Positions 24,138 to 33,373 of a stretch of 60,078 nt of DNA are shown here, piece by piece. The notes beneath the pieces are model-generated. The model searched no databases, was not told the DNA's origin, and was given only the letters and a program-made list of their open reading frames with translations. Origin of the DNA: Phycisphaerales bacterium. Its GTDB lineage: Bacteria > Planctomycetota > Phycisphaerae > Phycisphaerales > UBA1924. Within the stretch, counting starts at the first letter, position 1; every line of letters begins with the position of its first letter. The position numbers and the translations under genes are program-made. The stretch covers positions 1 through 60,078 of the forward strand of contig JAJDDC010000027.1 in the NCBI GenBank assembly GCA_029260515.1. Direction: 5' to 3'.

Positions 24138-25481
24138 TCAGGGCACGATCTTGACGACGCTGGCGCCCTCTTCGAGCAGCTCGTACATCAACGCGATGTC
24201 GTCGGCCAGCAGGCGGACGCACCCCATGGACTTCTGCTTGCCGATCGAGCCGGGGTCGATGGTCCCGTGCAGGCCGTAGCCCTCGATCGCCGCCGCATCA
24301 CCCACGCCCTCGAGCCCGATCCAGTGCTCGCCGATCGGGTTCTCCGGGTCGTCGCGCCCGTACTGCTCGCGCCCGTCGCGGGGGTTGACCCACGCCGGGT
24401 TCTCGAGCTTCGAGTCCTGGCGGACCACGAACGTGCCCGTCGGCGTCGAGCCCGCCTCGCCCAGGCCCACGGTCCGCGAGGTGATGTACACCCACCGCGC
24501 CGGCTCGCTGGGCGGGCCGTGGTAGATGTCCACCCGGTACTCGCTCTTGTCCACCACCGCGTGGAAGGGCCCGCGCACGAGCTTGATCTTCTGGCCCACA
24601 CGGATCCGCTCGGGGCGGCTGATCCGGTTCACGCGCTGGACCAGCTTCCAGTGCACGCCCAGCTCACGCCGGCGCGTGATCCTGCCCAGCGTGTCGCCGC
24701 TGGCGATCGTGTACTCCTCGACCATCGGGTCGCCCGGGATGATCCTTGGCCCGAACACCAGCGTCTCGTTGAGACCCGTCAGCTCGTCCCGCAACGCCTG
24801 GCGCCCCGCGGGCGTCGTCGAGGGATCCGCCAGCGCCCGGGACATCAGCGTCCGTGCGTCGAGCAGCTCGTTCTGGGCGATCAGGCCCTTCGCCTGCTCG
24901 ATGACCGCCGTGCTCGCGCGAGAGCTTGTCGTCGCCGCGGGTCGCCCGCTCGCAACCGGGTCCACGATCGCCCCGTCGCCCAGCGACGGAGCCGTGCTGG
25001 CCGCGGCGACGGGCGTGCCCGAGTCGGGCAGCGGACCGAACTCGGGGGTGTTGGACGTCTCGGCGCCCCGTGTGCCGGCGGGCGACCGGTTCGCCGATGC
25101 GGTCGGCGCCTCGCGCCCGCCCTCGAGCGCCTCGCCCAGCAGGCCCCGCTTGTTCGAGTTGGTCGCGTTGCTCGTGAGCGACTCGATGCCCGTGTTGAGC
25201 GCGCCGTCGTCGTTCCGCGCGGCCGCGGCCTCGGGGCGCCCCGCGCGGTCAGTCCCGGGCTTGGACGCCGCGTTGGCGTTGGTCCCTGTCTCGCCCGCGA
25301 ACTCCTCGCCCGCATCCGCACCCGAGGGCTCGAGCAGCGAGTACCCGCCCCAGACCGCCGCGATCGCCAGCCCCACGACCACGATCGGGATCACCGCCGG
25401 CGGCAGGCCCTTGGGCCGCTTGACCCGGCTGCTCACCCGCATCCCCGCCCCGGACGCACGTCCCTGTGATGGCAAGCCCAT
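24138..25481 (-). CDS. Membrane-anchored L,D-transpeptidase with LysM domain
   Basis: 447 aa. After a basic N-terminus one membrane helix (PPAVIPIVVVGLAIAAVWGGY) anchors it facing the periplasm. A Ser/Ala/Thr/Gly linker of about 130 residues and a helical segment follow. Next comes a LysM peptidoglycan-binding domain (YTIASGDTLGRITRRRELG...RIRVGQKIKLV), then a YkuD catalytic domain with the signature HGTIDPGSIG...SMGCVRL. His and Cys are intact. It makes 3-3 peptidoglycan cross-links or attaches proteins. Start 25481 chosen for GGAGGGA 7 nt upstream. It follows the fthC gene by 40 bp. Confidence 0.9.
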   Translation of the reverse strand: MGLPSQGRASGAGMRVSSRVKRPKGLPPAVIPIVVVGLAIAAVWGGYSLLEPSGADAGEEFAGETGTNANAASKPGTDRAGRPEAAAARNDDGALNTGIESLTSNATNSNKRGLLGEALEGGREAPTASANRSPAGTRGAETSNTPEFGPLPDSGTPVAAASTAPSLGDGAIVDPVASGRPAATTSSRASTAVIEQAKGLIAQNELLDARTLMSRALADPSTTPAGRQALRDELTGLNETLVFGPRIIPGDPMVEEYTIASGDTLGRITRRRELGVHWKLVQRVNRISRPERIRVGQKIKLVRGPFHAVVDKSEYRVDIYHGPPSEPARWVYITSRTVGLGEAGSTPTGTFVVRQDSKLENPAWVNPRDGREQYGRDDPENPIGEHWIGLEGVGDAAAIEGYGLHGTIDPGSIGKQKSMGCVRLLADDIALMYELLEEGASVVKIVP

Positions 25482-25521
25482 GATGTCCCTCCGTGAACGC
25501 GTCGGGCGCCGCGGGACGACT

Positions 25522-26124
25522 TCAGGCCTCCGAGCCCGTGTCCCGTGGCAGCAGCATAAGCCCCCCGCCCGTGACGAGCCCATCCAGACGCACGTCGTGG
25601 GTTTCCATGGGGACGTGCTCGACGATCTGGGCCTCGTGGGCCACGCCGAGTTTCACGACGCGCCCATCCATCCCCGCGAGGAAGCGGTCGTAGAAGCCCG
25701 CCCCCCGCCCCAGACGCCCGCCTTGTTTGTCGAAAGCGACGCCCGGCACGAGCACGAGCCCCACCAGATCCAGGGGCTCGACGTCACCAGTCTCGATCGG
25801 CTCGCGGACGCCGTGCCGCCGGACCTCGACGTCGCCCAGGTCCCGCAGGCGGAGTGCCCGCATGGTCCCTGCGTCCCAGTCCATCCGGGGGGCCGCGACA
25901 GACATTCCCGATCGGAGCCCCCGCTCGATCAGCCCATCGATCGAGGGCTCGTCGTCGGTCGCGAGGTAGGCCAGGACGCTCGCGGCCCGCGCCCAGAGGC
26001 CAGATGACTCCAGTGCGGCCAGCCCGCCCTCCAGCGCCGTCGCGGCGGCGCCCGCGTCCACCGACGCCAGGCGGGCGCGGACGTCGGCGCGGATGGCCCG
26101 CTTCTGTGCGCGCACGTCGCTCAC
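25522..26124 (-). CDS. 5-formyltetrahydrofolate cyclo-ligase
   Basis: Recycles 5-formyl-THF to 5,10-methenyl-THF using ATP. 200 aa. The family motif GRLGRGAGFYDRFLA, the LVLVPGVAFDKQGGRLG lead-in and the N-terminal KRAIRADVRARL are present. It starts at GTG 26124, whose GTGA overlaps the rarA stop, so translation is coupled. Longer in-frame extension into rarA is out of family length. Product sits in the rarA-fthC-transpeptidase run. Confidence 0.92.
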   Translation of the reverse strand: MSDVRAQKRAIRADVRARLASVDAGAAATALEGGLAALESSGLWARAASVLAYLATDDEPSIDGLIERGLRSGMSVAAPRMDWDAGTMRALRLRDLGDVEVRRHGVREPIETGDVEPLDLVGLVLVPGVAFDKQGGRLGRGAGFYDRFLAGMDGRVVKLGVAHEAQIVEHVPMETHDVRLDGLVTGGGLMLLPRDTGSEA

Positions 26125-27494
26125 CCCTCGCGCCCCTTGCGCAGGCGCGAACGCAGCTCCCGGATCTCTCGGAGCCGCGCGCCCAGCGCCCGCTCGGCGC
26201 CCACGTCCTTGGGCTCGTAGTACGTCCGGGGCACGCCCAGGTAGTCCTGCCCCGTCACGCCGTCGTCGGCGTTGTGCGAGTACTCGTACTTCTCGCCGCC
26301 CTTGTCGCGCATCCGCTCGCCCTCGCCCCCCTCGCCCGCGGTCGGCGAGGAGTTTGGGTCGCGCAGGAACATGGGCACGGGCGTGACGCGTCCCTCGGCG
26401 ACGTCCTTGAGCGCCGCGTCGATCGCGGCGCACGAGGCGTTGGACTTTGGAGCCAGCGACAGGTACGTCGCCAGCTGCGAGAGCGTCAGGCGCGCCTCGG
26501 GCATCCCGATCCGCTCGACAAGCTCCCAGCAGCTGGCCGCGATCACGACCGCGCGCGGGTCCGCGTTGCCCACGTCCTCGCTGGCCAGGATCGCCAATCG
26601 CCTGGCGATAAAGCGCGGATCCTCGCCCGCGTCGAGCATGCGTGCGATCCAGTACACCGCGGCGTCCGGGTCGTTGCCGCGGACGGATTTGATCATCGCG
26701 CTGATCGCGTCGTAGTGCCCGTCGTCGCCGTAGACCGCGACCTTGGCCTGGATGGAGTCCTCGGCGACCTTCTTGTCGATGATGAGCGGGCCAGCCGTGT
26801 CGCCTCGCAGCTGCTGGCTCGACAGCACCGCGACCTCGAGCGCGTTCAGCGCCCGGCGTGCGTCCCCCTCGCTCTTGACCGCCCAGGTCTTGAGCGCCTC
26901 GTCGGAGACCGTCAGGTCCAGCGTGCCGAACCCACGTTCGTCGTCGGCGACCGCACGGCGCACGACCTCAACGATCTCCGCCTCGCTGAGCGTCTCGACG
27001 CGGAAGAGCGTGGACCGCGAGATGAGCGCGCTGTTGACCGCGAACAGCGGGTTCTCGGTGGTCGCGCCGATCAGCGTGATCAGCCCCCGCTCGACGTCGC
27101 CCAGCAGCACGTCCTGCTGGCTCTTGGTGAAGCGGTGGATCTCGTCGAGGAACAGGATCGTCCGCCTGCCGCTCTCGCCCAGGCGCCGGTCTGCGTCGTC
27201 GATGATCTCACGGATGCGCTTGACGCCCACGCTCGCCGCGTTCTCGCGCACGAACCGGCGCTTCGTGTGGTTCGCGATGACCTCGGCGAGTGTCGTCTTG
27301 CCGGTGCCCGGCGGGCCGTGCAGGATCAGGCTCATCACCGCGTCGGCGTCGATCATCCGGCGAAGCAGCTTGCCCTCGCCCAGGATCTGGCCCTGACCCA
27401 CGACCTCGCCGAGCGTCCTCGGGCGCATCCGGACCGCGAGCGGCTCCACACGCTCCCGAGCCTCGGCCCGCCTGCCAGCCCACAGATCCGACAT
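26121..27494 (-). CDS. rarA: Replication-associated recombination protein A (AAA+ ATPase)
   Basis: Clamp-loader-like ATPase (MgsA/WRNIP1 family) acting at stalled forks. 457 aa. Family N-terminus PLAVRMRPRTLGEVVGQ, Walker A HGPPGTGKTTLAE, Walker B ILFLDEIHRF, sensor-1 IGATTENPLFAVNSAL. The C-terminal half has DAAVYWIARMLDAGEDPRFIARR and SEDVGNADP. TAGACT lies 6 nt before the ATG and there is no Shine-Dalgarno, so the message may be leaderless. First gene of the run leading to gyrB. Confidence 0.95.
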   Translation of the reverse strand: MSDLWAGRRAEARERVEPLAVRMRPRTLGEVVGQGQILGEGKLLRRMIDADAVMSLILHGPPGTGKTTLAEVIANHTKRRFVRENAASVGVKRIREIIDDADRRLGESGRRTILFLDEIHRFTKSQQDVLLGDVERGLITLIGATTENPLFAVNSALISRSTLFRVETLSEAEIVEVVRRAVADDERGFGTLDLTVSDEALKTWAVKSEGDARRALNALEVAVLSSQQLRGDTAGPLIIDKKVAEDSIQAKVAVYGDDGHYDAISAMIKSVRGNDPDAAVYWIARMLDAGEDPRFIARRLAILASEDVGNADPRAVVIAASCWELVERIGMPEARLTLSQLATYLSLAPKSNASCAAIDAALKDVAEGRVTPVPMFLRDPNSSPTAGEGGEGERMRDKGGEKYEYSHNADDGVTGQDYLGVPRTYYEPKDVGAERALGARLREIRELRSRLRKGREG

Positions 27495-27500
27495 GCCGTG

Positions 27501-27506
27501 AGTCTA
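27501..27506 (-). promoter_or_regulatory. Candidate -10 element, leaderless start of rarA
   Basis: TAGACT (minus strand), 6 nt before the ATG at 27494. Confidence 0.4.
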
Positions 27507-27521
27507 CGGCACGTTCGGGGC

Positions 27522-28394
27522 ATGGCCGGGGCACAGAATCTCGCCAAGGATCCCCAATTCCGCGTGCCAAACATCTTTGTAATTGCTAACATACATCCAG
27601 TGTCGGCGTGGGCCCTCGTCATCCTCGGTCTCGGAGCGGTCTTCGTCTGCGCCCTCGCTGTGCTCCGGATCGCCCGGCGTGCGGGCGTTCGGACCCCCCG
27701 CGACGTCGGACTCCAGGTCTTCGGGCGCCTCTACGCCCGGTTCTTCCAGGACCTGCGTGTGCATGGGCGCGAGCACATCCCGACGAGCAACGCGCCCGGG
27801 CCACTGATCGTCGTCGCCAACCACACGGCGGGGATCGACCCGATCCTGTTGACCGCGGCGGGGCACTTCCAGATCCGCTGGGTGATGGCCCAGGACATGC
27901 GCTTGCCCGCCCTCACGTGGCTGTGGCGCTGGCAGCGTGTGATCTTCGTCTCCCGCTCGGGCCAAGACCGCGGCGCCGTCCGCGAGGCACTGGCCCACCT
28001 CGAGGGTGGCGGGGTGCTGGGGATATTCCCCGAGGGCGGGCTGGAGCGCCCGTCCAGGCAGGTCCGCCGATTCCAGAGAGGTGTGGGCCTGCTGATCCAC
28101 AGGTCGCGGGCGCCCGTGCTCCCGATGGTGATCGAGGGCACGCCGCAGATCGACCCCGCGTGGGCGAGCCTCTGGCGTCGCGGGCGTGCACGGATCACGG
28201 CCCACGAGATCATCGACTACGCGGGGTCGGGCCTCAGCGGGGTCGAGATCGCCGAGGACCTGCGCGAGCGGTACCTGGCGTGGACCGGCTGGCCCGCAAA
28301 CAACGCGCCGAGGCGCGACAGCGACGCGGCGCAACCACCGCCGGTGGCGCTGGCGGGCGCTCCGATCGACGAAGCGCACGAGGACGCGGCGTAG
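27522..28394 (+). CDS. Lysophospholipid acyltransferase (PlsC-like)
   Basis: 290 aa membrane enzyme that acylates lysophosphatidate or a related lipid. One N-terminal helix (WALVILGLGAVFVCALAVL) precedes the catalytic NHTAGID (the HX4D motif) and the acyl-acceptor motif FPEGGLERPS. Length fits 1-acyl-glycerol-3-phosphate acyltransferases. The first 26 residues before the helix are unusual, and the DNA there is locally A/T-rich. GTG 27600 is an alternative start that would begin the protein at the helix. It is divergent from rarA with 27 bp between the ATGs. Confidence 0.85.
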   Translation: MAGAQNLAKDPQFRVPNIFVIANIHPVSAWALVILGLGAVFVCALAVLRIARRAGVRTPRDVGLQVFGRLYARFFQDLRVHGREHIPTSNAPGPLIVVANHTAGIDPILLTAAGHFQIRWVMAQDMRLPALTWLWRWQRVIFVSRSGQDRGAVREALAHLEGGGVLGIFPEGGLERPSRQVRRFQRGVGLLIHRSRAPVLPMVIEGTPQIDPAWASLWRRGRARITAHEIIDYAGSGLSGVEIAEDLRERYLAWTGWPANNAPRRDSDAAQPPPVALAGAPIDEAHEDAA

Positions 28395-28402
28395 TCGCCG
28401 CG
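28385..28402. terminator. Hairpin with the acyltransferase stop codon in its loop
   Basis: CGCGGCG and CGCCGCG arms enclose TAGT, so the TAG stop is in the loop. It lies between convergent genes. No T-tract. Confidence 0.4.
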
Positions 28403-28426
28403 CCATCGGCGATCTCTATCAGAAAC

Positions 28427-31081
28427 TCAGGGTTTCGCGGCCATCAGGTCCTGCAGCGCGTCGAGGCGCTGCTGATGGATCTCGCGGTCAGGCTCCAGCT
28501 CGTGCAGCGCCGCGAGGTGGCGCTGCGCGTCGTCGTAGCGTTCGGTCTTGATCGCGACGCGGGCGGCGAACTCGCGGTACGGTGCGTTGTACGGGGCGAT
28601 CCGCGTCGCCCGCTCCGCCTTCGCCGACGCCTCGCCCCACGCGCCACGCCAGACGTACAGACGCGCCAGCTCGATCGCGTACGCCCCAGAACGCTGCTCG
28701 CGGGCGTCGAGGAACTCGAGGTGCGGGATCGCCCGGGCCCGGACGCTGTCCGATTCGGCCAGCAGAAAATGGCGGGCGAGCTGCTTGTGCGGGAACTCCG
28801 CGACCGGCTTGGCCTGCGCGTACGCCTCGAGGGCCGCGACCGCGCCCGCGTCGAGGACGCCGCCCAGCTCGTCCACGAGCCGCTCGGCTCGCAGGCCCAG
28901 GAGGTCCGGGTGCCCCGGGAACTGCTCGAGGCGGCGCGACACGAACGCGGTGTCGGGCTGGATGCTCGCGGGGTCCTCCGCGTCCGCGCGCTCCTCGTCG
29001 AGCATCTCGGGGATGGTGGGGACGCCTTCGGGCAGGCGCATGCCGTGGGCGACCAGGTCCTCTGCGGCCCACGACTCGAACCGCGCAAGCAGCTCGATGG
29101 GCGTGACGCCGAGGACGGTCTCGAACGCGGACGCCTCGGGCTCGCCGATCGCGTACCGGTCCATGAGTTTGAGCGGCGCGTCCTCGCCCCAGGTTTGTGC
29201 GATGAACTGGTACATCCAGTGCCCCTGGGCGTAGGCCTGCTGGCGGTCGGTGGGCAGCTCGGGGCGGACGAATGCGATGTTGATGTTCTCGAGGTTGAAC
29301 AGTCGCCCGCCGGCGTGGACGGCCGCGAGCAGGCGCCAGGTCTGCTCGTCGCGGGGCGACTCCTCGAGGTAGACCGCCGCGGCCTCGGTGAACCAGTGCG
29401 GGATCCTGTTGCGCGTCCGCGAGAGCGTGACCGTGTGTGTGTACTCGTGCTGGATGACGCGCGGCCAGTCGTACGGGCCCATGGACTGGCCGCGGCCTTC
29501 TCTGGGCGCCTCCATCGCGATGACCGGCCCGGTCGCGGCGGCCATCGTGTGCACCTTGGGCATGCCCGTGACACGCACGCTGAACCACGCGTGGTCGGGC
29601 ATCAGCTCGATGAGCGTGCGCTGCGCCGGCTCGTGGTGGATGGAGTGCGGGCCTTCGCCCGCGACGCGCTCGTGGATCTGCTCGAGCACCGGGATCATCT
29701 CGCGGGCCATGACCGCGTCCACGCCCGGTTTGTAGCGGACGACGAAGTGCTCGCTCTCGATCGTCTCGAAGGCGGCCAGGTCGTTAACGAGCTTGAGCGA
29801 GTTGGCCGCCCGGACGTTGAACGGGTCCAGCTCGATCGCGCGCGCCAGCCATCGCCTCGCCTGGTTGTCGCGCCCGGACTGGACCTCGAGCAGGCCCAGA
29901 TCGATGATCGGCGTAGACCAGTTGGGCAGTCGCTCGATCGCCCGGGCGAGGTACTCGGGCGCCGCGTCATACTGGCGTGCCTCGGCCAACGCAGCGCCGA
30001 CCGCCGCCAACGCGTCCGGCGAGCCCGGGCTGAGCGCCTCGTACCGCTCGATCGCCCGGTCCATCGAGTTGTAGCGGAACGCGACCGCGGCGCAGGCCGC
30101 CTGCAGCGCCAGTGCCTCGCGCTGGTCGGGCAGGGCCGCGAGCGTCGGGTCCAGCGCCGCCTCCGCGCCCTCGGGGTCGCGCTGGCGCAGGCGGGCCCGG
30201 GCGCGTACGAGGCCGGCCATGTGGCTGAGCGAGCCCCGCCAGGCGAGCACGCCCTCGGGGCGGGCGAGCGTGTCGAGCTGGGCCGCGAACTGCTGGGCGG
30301 CGTCGAAGGCGAACGCGTCCACCGACAGGTCGCCCAGCACCCGGTGGGCCGCGGCGCAGCGGGGGTTGTACCGCAGCGCCTCGATCGCGGCGGCCTTCGC
30401 TTCTTCGTTGTTGTGCTTCTCGCGGAGCAGCTCGGCCTCTACCAGGCGGGCCGACCAGCTCAGGCGGTCCTGCTCGTCGCGCACACGGGCCAGGATCCGC
30501 GCCATCTGGCGGAAGTCCCCGCCGCCCGCCCCCTGCGAGCCGTTGATCTTGGCCCGGAGCATCAGCGCCCGCACACCCTCGCTGACCTCGTCGGGCGCGT
30601 CCAGGCGTGTGCGCAGCATCCGGTCCACCACCGGTTCGATCGCCGCGTCCGCCTCGTCGAAACGCCCGAGCATCGCCAGCGACTCGGCGCGGACGCGGAT
30701 CGCACGGATCGTCGAGAGCCCCTCGAGGGCCTCGATCGCGCCCCCGGGATCGCCCCTGAGCATCAACGCCTCGGCGCGGTCCTCGGCGTCCGCGCCCGGG
30801 TCGTCGAGCGCCGGGTGCGCGATCGCGCCGAGCACGAGCGCCGCGCGGGCGCGCCTGGCGGGTGTGTCCAGGTCCGCGTCGGTCCAGACGCCGTGCTTGA
30901 GGCGGAGTTCTTTCCGCTCGTCGTCGGTCAGGTATGGCGCCTCGAGCAGGCGCTGCACCGCGGGCGCGAGCGGGGGGCCCGCGTCGCGCTCGCGCGGTCG
31001 GATCTGCACGGGCGGGGCGTCCTGCGCCGCCGCGAGCGGAGCGACAAGCAGCAGCACGATCGCGGCGAGCCTCGCCCGCAT
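28427..31081 (-). CDS. Secreted TPR protein with HEYTH metallopeptidase domain
   Basis: 884 aa. Signal peptide MRARLAAIVLLLVAPLAAAQ. Residues about 50-430 are tetratricopeptide-type helical repeats (for example EYLARAIERLPNWSTPIIDLG and ARRWLARAIELDPFNVRAAN). A zinc peptidase domain follows with VIQHEYTHTVTL and, about 20 residues on, HWFTEAAAVYLEE, the HExxH...E pattern of gluzincins. More TPR-like repeats fill the C-terminus. The ATG at 31081 overlaps the last base of the previous gene's TGA, so the two are translationally coupled. Substrate unknown; a periplasmic protein-processing role is inference. Confidence 0.82.
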   Translation of the reverse strand: MRARLAAIVLLLVAPLAAAQDAPPVQIRPRERDAGPPLAPAVQRLLEAPYLTDDERKELRLKHGVWTDADLDTPARRARAALVLGAIAHPALDDPGADAEDRAEALMLRGDPGGAIEALEGLSTIRAIRVRAESLAMLGRFDEADAAIEPVVDRMLRTRLDAPDEVSEGVRALMLRAKINGSQGAGGGDFRQMARILARVRDEQDRLSWSARLVEAELLREKHNNEEAKAAAIEALRYNPRCAAAHRVLGDLSVDAFAFDAAQQFAAQLDTLARPEGVLAWRGSLSHMAGLVRARARLRQRDPEGAEAALDPTLAALPDQREALALQAACAAVAFRYNSMDRAIERYEALSPGSPDALAAVGAALAEARQYDAAPEYLARAIERLPNWSTPIIDLGLLEVQSGRDNQARRWLARAIELDPFNVRAANSLKLVNDLAAFETIESEHFVVRYKPGVDAVMAREMIPVLEQIHERVAGEGPHSIHHEPAQRTLIELMPDHAWFSVRVTGMPKVHTMAAATGPVIAMEAPREGRGQSMGPYDWPRVIQHEYTHTVTLSRTRNRIPHWFTEAAAVYLEESPRDEQTWRLLAAVHAGGRLFNLENINIAFVRPELPTDRQQAYAQGHWMYQFIAQTWGEDAPLKLMDRYAIGEPEASAFETVLGVTPIELLARFESWAAEDLVAHGMRLPEGVPTIPEMLDEERADAEDPASIQPDTAFVSRRLEQFPGHPDLLGLRAERLVDELGGVLDAGAVAALEAYAQAKPVAEFPHKQLARHFLLAESDSVRARAIPHLEFLDAREQRSGAYAIELARLYVWRGAWGEASAKAERATRIAPYNAPYREFAARVAIKTERYDDAQRHLAALHELEPDREIHQQRLDALQDLMAAKP

Positions 31082-31953
31082 CACGGTTGCTGCGCCGTAT
31101 CGTCGCGGTAGATCACGTCCCACCCGTCACCCTCCGGGGGCTTGTCCACGATGAACTGCCCCTCGTCGGCGTCCTCGTTCGTCCGGACCGCGAAGAACTC
31201 GATCAGCTTGACGTCGTCGAGCCCCTCTTCGATCGGCTCGACGCTCATGCCCAACCTCGGCAGCAGCGTCTCCGGGTCGTACCACATCCGCAGCGTCTCG
31301 AACCTCTTCCCGTCGTCGGCGACGAGCCCGGCGTCATCGCGCGGGGTAAGCACGAGCTGCACCCACCGGCCGGCCACGGCGTGCTCGCGCAGGGGCGTGA
31401 AGAACTCGTCGTCCTCGAGCCCCTCGCTCGCGTCGGCCAGGCGGGTGTCGAAGCGTTCGAGGATCACGTCCTTGCGCTGGCCGATCGGCAGCGGGAACGG
31501 GCCCTGCTCGAGGTCGAACGGGTCGAGCGCCTCGCCCGGGGGCACGACACGCCTGTGGATCATCAGCTTCTCGGCGGCGTAGACCTCGGTGAACCACTGG
31601 CCGTCGAAGACGAATGTCTGCGGCACGTCGTGCACGTCGCCCCCGACCTGCAGCGTCCGGAACTCGATCTCGAACATCTTGCGGGGCAGCAACTGGAACC
31701 GGAGCACGCCCTGACGCTGCTGGGCGTCGCCCGCGATCGCGAAGACCTTGGTGTAGCGCACCCCCGCCGACAGGCGGTCGATCTTGGCGTCCGCGGTCTC
31801 CAGCGCGTCGAGCAGCCGCTCGGCGGTCTCGAACTTCGGAGGCGGGGCCTTGTCGGCCTGTGCATGTGCTGGCGCAACCCCATCCTGGGCGAGCGCGGCG
31901 GGCGACGACAGAAATGTCATCGAGCAGGCAATCGTGACGGCGATCCGGCGCAT
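31081..31953 (-). CDS. LolA-like secreted protein
   Basis: 290 aa with signal peptide (MRRIAVTIACSMTFLSSPAALA). The mature region has the LolA/LolB-like beta pattern: YTKVFAIAGDAQQRQGVLRFQLLPRKMFEIEF, then TFVFDGQWFTEVYAAEKLMIHRRV, then PFPLPIG. This matches periplasmic lipoprotein carrier relatives. Known LolA proteins are about 200 aa, so this is a longer variant. GGAGGGAA precedes the start. Its TGA overlaps the peptidase ATG (TGATG). The tight coupling suggests the two act together in the periplasm. Confidence 0.7.
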   Translation of the reverse strand: MRRIAVTIACSMTFLSSPAALAQDGVAPAHAQADKAPPPKFETAERLLDALETADAKIDRLSAGVRYTKVFAIAGDAQQRQGVLRFQLLPRKMFEIEFRTLQVGGDVHDVPQTFVFDGQWFTEVYAAEKLMIHRRVVPPGEALDPFDLEQGPFPLPIGQRKDVILERFDTRLADASEGLEDDEFFTPLREHAVAGRWVQLVLTPRDDAGLVADDGKRFETLRMWYDPETLLPRLGMSVEPIEEGLDDVKLIEFFAVRTNEDADEGQFIVDKPPEGDGWDVIYRDDTAQQP

Positions 31954-32105
31954 CGGTTCCCTCCGTGGCGCTGGCCCGGGGTCTGGCCCGGGCCTGATGG
32001 CGGCACACACGGTCTATCGGCTCGGCCCGCGCGGTGTTGCGAACCGCGGCCGACCTTCTCACCCAGACGAACCACGTGGCCTGACCGATCATTCACGATC
32101 CGGGC

Positions 32106-32549
32106 CTAGGGCGTCGCGAGGGCGTCCAGGAAGTCCTGGAGGATGCCCGCCGCGGCGATCGCGTCCCGCCTCGCCTTCTTCTGGCCCCGCGTCAGCCCCG
32201 TCCGGGCCATCCGCTCGTCGGCCCGCACGCTGGAGCGCCGCTCGTCGTGCAGGTGGACCGCCCGCCCTGTCCGCCCGCTGACGCGATCGGCAAACGCCCG
32301 GACGAGCTTGGCCCGCGGGCCCTCCGAATCGTCCATGTTCAGGGGCAGGCCCAGGACGATCTCGCCGCGGCTCGGGTCATCGCCGAGGTGCTCGCGGCAG
32401 GCCGCGTCGATCGCGTCGAGCAGGGCCCCGCCCCCCGCTCGGTCGATAGGGACGTCGAGCATCCCGACAGGCCCGGCGATGCGTGTGATCGCGTCGCCGA
32501 GGGCCAGGCCCGTCCGCTTGTCGCCCAGATCGATCGCGAGGTACCGCAC
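32106..32549 (-). CDS. ruvX: Holliday junction resolvase-like / pre-16S rRNA nuclease
   Basis: 147 aa RNase H-fold protein of the YqgF/RuvX family, usually involved in 5'-end processing of 16S rRNA. Motifs: YLAIDLGDKRTGLALGD with the first catalytic Asp, EIVLGLPLNMDDSEGPRA, HLHDERRSSVRADE, and KKARRDAIAAAGILQDFLD with the last acidic site. It starts at GTG 32549, 4 nt after the stop of the zinc-ribbon gene. No in-frame ATG is available. Confidence 0.9.
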   Translation of the reverse strand: MRYLAIDLGDKRTGLALGDAITRIAGPVGMLDVPIDRAGGGALLDAIDAACREHLGDDPSRGEIVLGLPLNMDDSEGPRAKLVRAFADRVSGRTGRAVHLHDERRSSVRADERMARTGLTRGQKKARRDAIAAAGILQDFLDALATP

Positions 32550-32553
32550 GGGG

Positions 32554-33321
32554 TCATTGTTGGGGGGCGGCGGGCTCAAGGCCGAGGCCGCACTCCGGGC
32601 AGCCGGCGTCGGGGTCGCCGGCGAGGTCGTAGCCGCAGGCGGTGCAACGCCCGCGCCGTGAGCGCAGCGCGCGCCTGGCGCCCCGGCGTGCGGGGATTGC
32701 CAACCACCACACGCCACCGAAGAGTGCTGTATTCGTGGCGAGGCCGGACCAGATCGGGCGGTAGGGCAGCGCGAGGACTTCCTGTCGGGGGAAGCCGTGC
32801 GGCGTCATGTGCTCGTGATGATCGAGAACGATGGCCTGGCGCCCGGTCCACGCGTGCTCGCTCTCGAGTGCGAGGAAGTCCTCTCGATCGACGTAGTCTT
32901 CGAGTTGGATCGACGGTGTGATGACGACCGTCTCGTCCTCGAACACGAGCTTCGTCGTTCTCGCGGAGCGTGCGCCGCCGATGACGCAGCGTCGGGGCCA
33001 GCCCGCCGCAACGAGGCGGTCGTTCCACCGCCGCTTGCCGCCTTCTGTCCGTTCGCGTTGATCTCGGAGGAACTGCGGCGGCCACCGCTCGGGCGGGGGC
33101 ACGGGATCGTTGCCGCATGATGGGAAGACGAGGCTGTAACGATCGCACGCGAACGTGCGCTCGCCACTGTAGAAACACTTGTCCTTGTCCCAGTGCCCGT
33201 GATCGATCCCGGGACGAAGATTGTACTGGTACGCGGCGCCCCCCCATGCGACCAAGAGTGAACCAACCAGCCCCACGAACAAGGCAAGCGTGCTCGATCT
33301 GATGAACCAAGCGACCCCCAT
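32554..33321 (-). CDS. Membrane protein with C-terminal zinc ribbon
   Basis: 255 aa, function unknown. Two membrane helices (about 9-31 and 200-220). The extracytoplasmic region between them has four Cys (YSGERTFACDRY and others) and no known domain. The C-terminus is the zinc ribbon CTACGYDLAGDPDAGCPECG, a pattern I associate with many small planctomycete membrane proteins. Start 33321 chosen for the AGAGG before it; the alternative at 33387 would overlap manC. Less G+C-rich than its neighbours. It lies between manC and ruvX in one leftward run. Confidence 0.7.
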   Translation of the reverse strand: MGVAWFIRSSTLALFVGLVGSLLVAWGGAAYQYNLRPGIDHGHWDKDKCFYSGERTFACDRYSLVFPSCGNDPVPPPERWPPQFLRDQRERTEGGKRRWNDRLVAAGWPRRCVIGGARSARTTKLVFEDETVVITPSIQLEDYVDREDFLALESEHAWTGRQAIVLDHHEHMTPHGFPRQEVLALPYRPIWSGLATNTALFGGVWWLAIPARRGARRALRSRRGRCTACGYDLAGDPDAGCPECGLGLEPAAPQQ

Positions 33322-33373
33322 GCGAGCCTCTTCGCCTCCAGGGGCGATCCAGTTCGACGCATGCCGCCGTTTC

